A stretch of 54,502 bases of DNA from an uncultured Saprospiraceae bacterium (GTDB lineage Bacteria; Bacteroidota; Bacteroidia; Chitinophagales; Saprospiraceae). Made by a program: the position numbers and the translations under genes. The stretch is taken from contig CALCMJ010000085.1 of NCBI GenBank assembly GCA_937967615.1, forward strand, positions 1 through 54,502, read 5' to 3'. Of the stretch, positions 53,670 to 54,502 are shown one piece after another. The stretch's first letter is position 1. The number at the start of each line of letters is the position of its first letter. The notes under the pieces were generated by a model. That model was not told the origin of the DNA. It saw only the letters and a program-made list of their open reading frames with translations, and did no database searches.

Positions 53670-54502
53670 ATGAGTAATCACAGAAGACAGTTTTTAAAAA
53701 ACACAGTATTGGCAGGAATAGGAGCAAGCTTAGTAAGTCCTGCAAAGAAATCTAAATCCAAAAACTTAAAAGATATTTCTGAATGTGATGAAACCACAGT
53801 GGATTACTATGGAGAGGGTCCTTTTTATACAGACAATCCTCCCATGATAGATAACAATATCTTAGCACCAGTGGGCGAACCAGGTGATCGTATGATCATC
53901 AGTGGTAGAGTATTGAACCTTGACTGTAATGAATTTATTCCCAACACCATCGTGGATGTCTGGCACGCGTCCAATGCAGGACAGTATGATAATTCAGGAT
54001 ACCATCTGCGAGGATATACAACAAGTAATGACCAGGGTTTTTATTTGTTTGAAACGATAAGACCAGGTAAGTATTTAAATGGATCAAAGTATAGGCCCTC
54101 ACATATCCATTATAAGATTACTCCTCCTGGATTTCCACAACTTACTACGCAACTTTATTTTGCAGGAGACACGGACATTGCAGCAGACAGTGCTGCGTCT
54201 ATCACGAAGGGTGTATACGATGCAAGCAACAGAATTATTCCTTTGACTGAAAATGCAGATGGCGTATTGGAAGGTGTGTTTGATGTAATAATAAATGGAG
54301 AAGGGATAAGTGTGGCTACCTCTGACCTGCATATCAACAAAGGAATGATATATAATCTCAGCCCTAATCCATTTAATGAAGCACTTACCATCAATTATGG
54401 CGTATTTAAAAAATCTAAAGTTGGCTTAAGTGTTTTTGATCTTCAGGGCAAACAAGTTGCTGTTCTAGAAAACAGAGTATTGGCTCCAGAAAAATATAAT
54501 GC
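53670..54502 (+). CDS. Intradiol ring-cleavage dioxygenase-like protein with Tat signal and T9SS sorting domain (3' end outside window)
   Basis: The first 277 codons are present. A Tat signal at the N-terminus (HRRQFLKN, then a hydrophobic stretch VLAGIGASLV), an intradiol dioxygenase domain (GEGPFY, VDVWHASNAGQYDNSGYHLRGY, IRPGKYL, RPSHIHYKI) with the iron ligands Tyr106, Tyr135, His145 and His147 all intact, then the start of a type A sorting domain (LSPNPFNEALTI) cut by the window end. Such enzymes open catechol-like rings with Fe(III) and O2. It starts 3 bases after the anti-sigma gene stop and is probably part of the sigma transcript. Confidence 0.88.
   Translation, partial: MSNHRRQFLKNTVLAGIGASLVSPAKKSKSKNLKDISECDETTVDYYGEGPFYTDNPPMIDNNILAPVGEPGDRMIISGRVLNLDCNEFIPNTIVDVWHASNAGQYDNSGYHLRGYTTSNDQGFYLFETIRPGKYLNGSKYRPSHIHYKITPPGFPQLTTQLYFAGDTDIAADSAASITKGVYDASNRIIPLTENADGVLEGVFDVIINGEGISVATSDLHINKGMIYNLSPNPFNEALTINYGVFKKSKVGLSVFDLQGKQVAVLENRVLAPEKYN

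Overview
This is an AT-rich bacterial chromosomal segment from a Bacteroidota, most likely a marine or environmental Saprospiria-like lineage (the lineage is inference). The evidence is the mixture of a GldB-type gliding lipoprotein, many secreted proteins ending in type IX secretion (T9SS) sorting domains, ECF sigma/FecR and ECF sigma/membrane-barrel pairs, a split atpDC cassette, DUF4837, and promoters with the Bacteroidota -7 element TAnnTTTG. Almost every gene family is core or common. The accessory signal lies in a two-component locus, a secreted-protein block and a structured repeat locus.

Layout. 1-9 kb: NAD synthesis (nadE, partial; nadC), dnaX, a Crp/Fnr regulator, pyrD, a possible 35-residue membrane peptide, gldB, a 2-oxoglutarate oxygenase-like gene and tatA. 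9-13 kb: a NarL/LuxR response regulator and a propeller/Y_Y_Y histidine kinase. The regulator is broken in frame at a run of ten A. Three copies of one tandem box sit at a fixed distance from a -7-like element, all reading leftward: one before the kinase, one before the regulator, and one before a gene-free stretch that ends in a terminator, which could be a small RNA. 13-22 kb: secreted proteins (M64-type metallopeptidase with SprB repeat, a repeat protein with a peptidoglycan-binding-like end, a thioredoxin-fold protein, an FG-GAP protein, an orphan sorting domain).

22-29 kb: scpA, atpD-atpC, a membrane protein, DUF1232, a MoxR ATPase and a DUF4837 lipoprotein. 29.1-30.4 kb: a gene-free locus of three direct copies of a hairpin-rich module of about 210-225 bp, each ending in a strong intrinsic terminator, with a 129-bp tandem repeat between the second and third. 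30-38 kb: dnaE, tRNA-Leu(GAG), and an mlaE-mlaF-MFS operon, then an SDR. 38-49 kb: a CRTAC1-type FG-GAP/ASPIC protein, a FecR anti-sigma with a Pro-Glu linker and its ECF sigma, an NRDE protein, an overlapping fabG / M43 peptidase / membrane protein operon, and a large acyl-CoA dehydrogenase/oxidase.

49-54.5 kb: a secreted DGT-repeat protein, a lipoprotein, an ECF sigma overlapping a gene with the architecture of a dual-membrane anti-sigma factor, and (cut by the window end) an intradiol dioxygenase that carries both a Tat signal and a T9SS sorting domain. Three GC-rich palindromic elements of about 100 bp (18.9, 22.4 and 49.3 kb) share one layout and look like a dispersed repeat family. No CRISPR array, prophage or recognisable transposase was seen. 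All calls rest on reading the sequence; no database search was possible.
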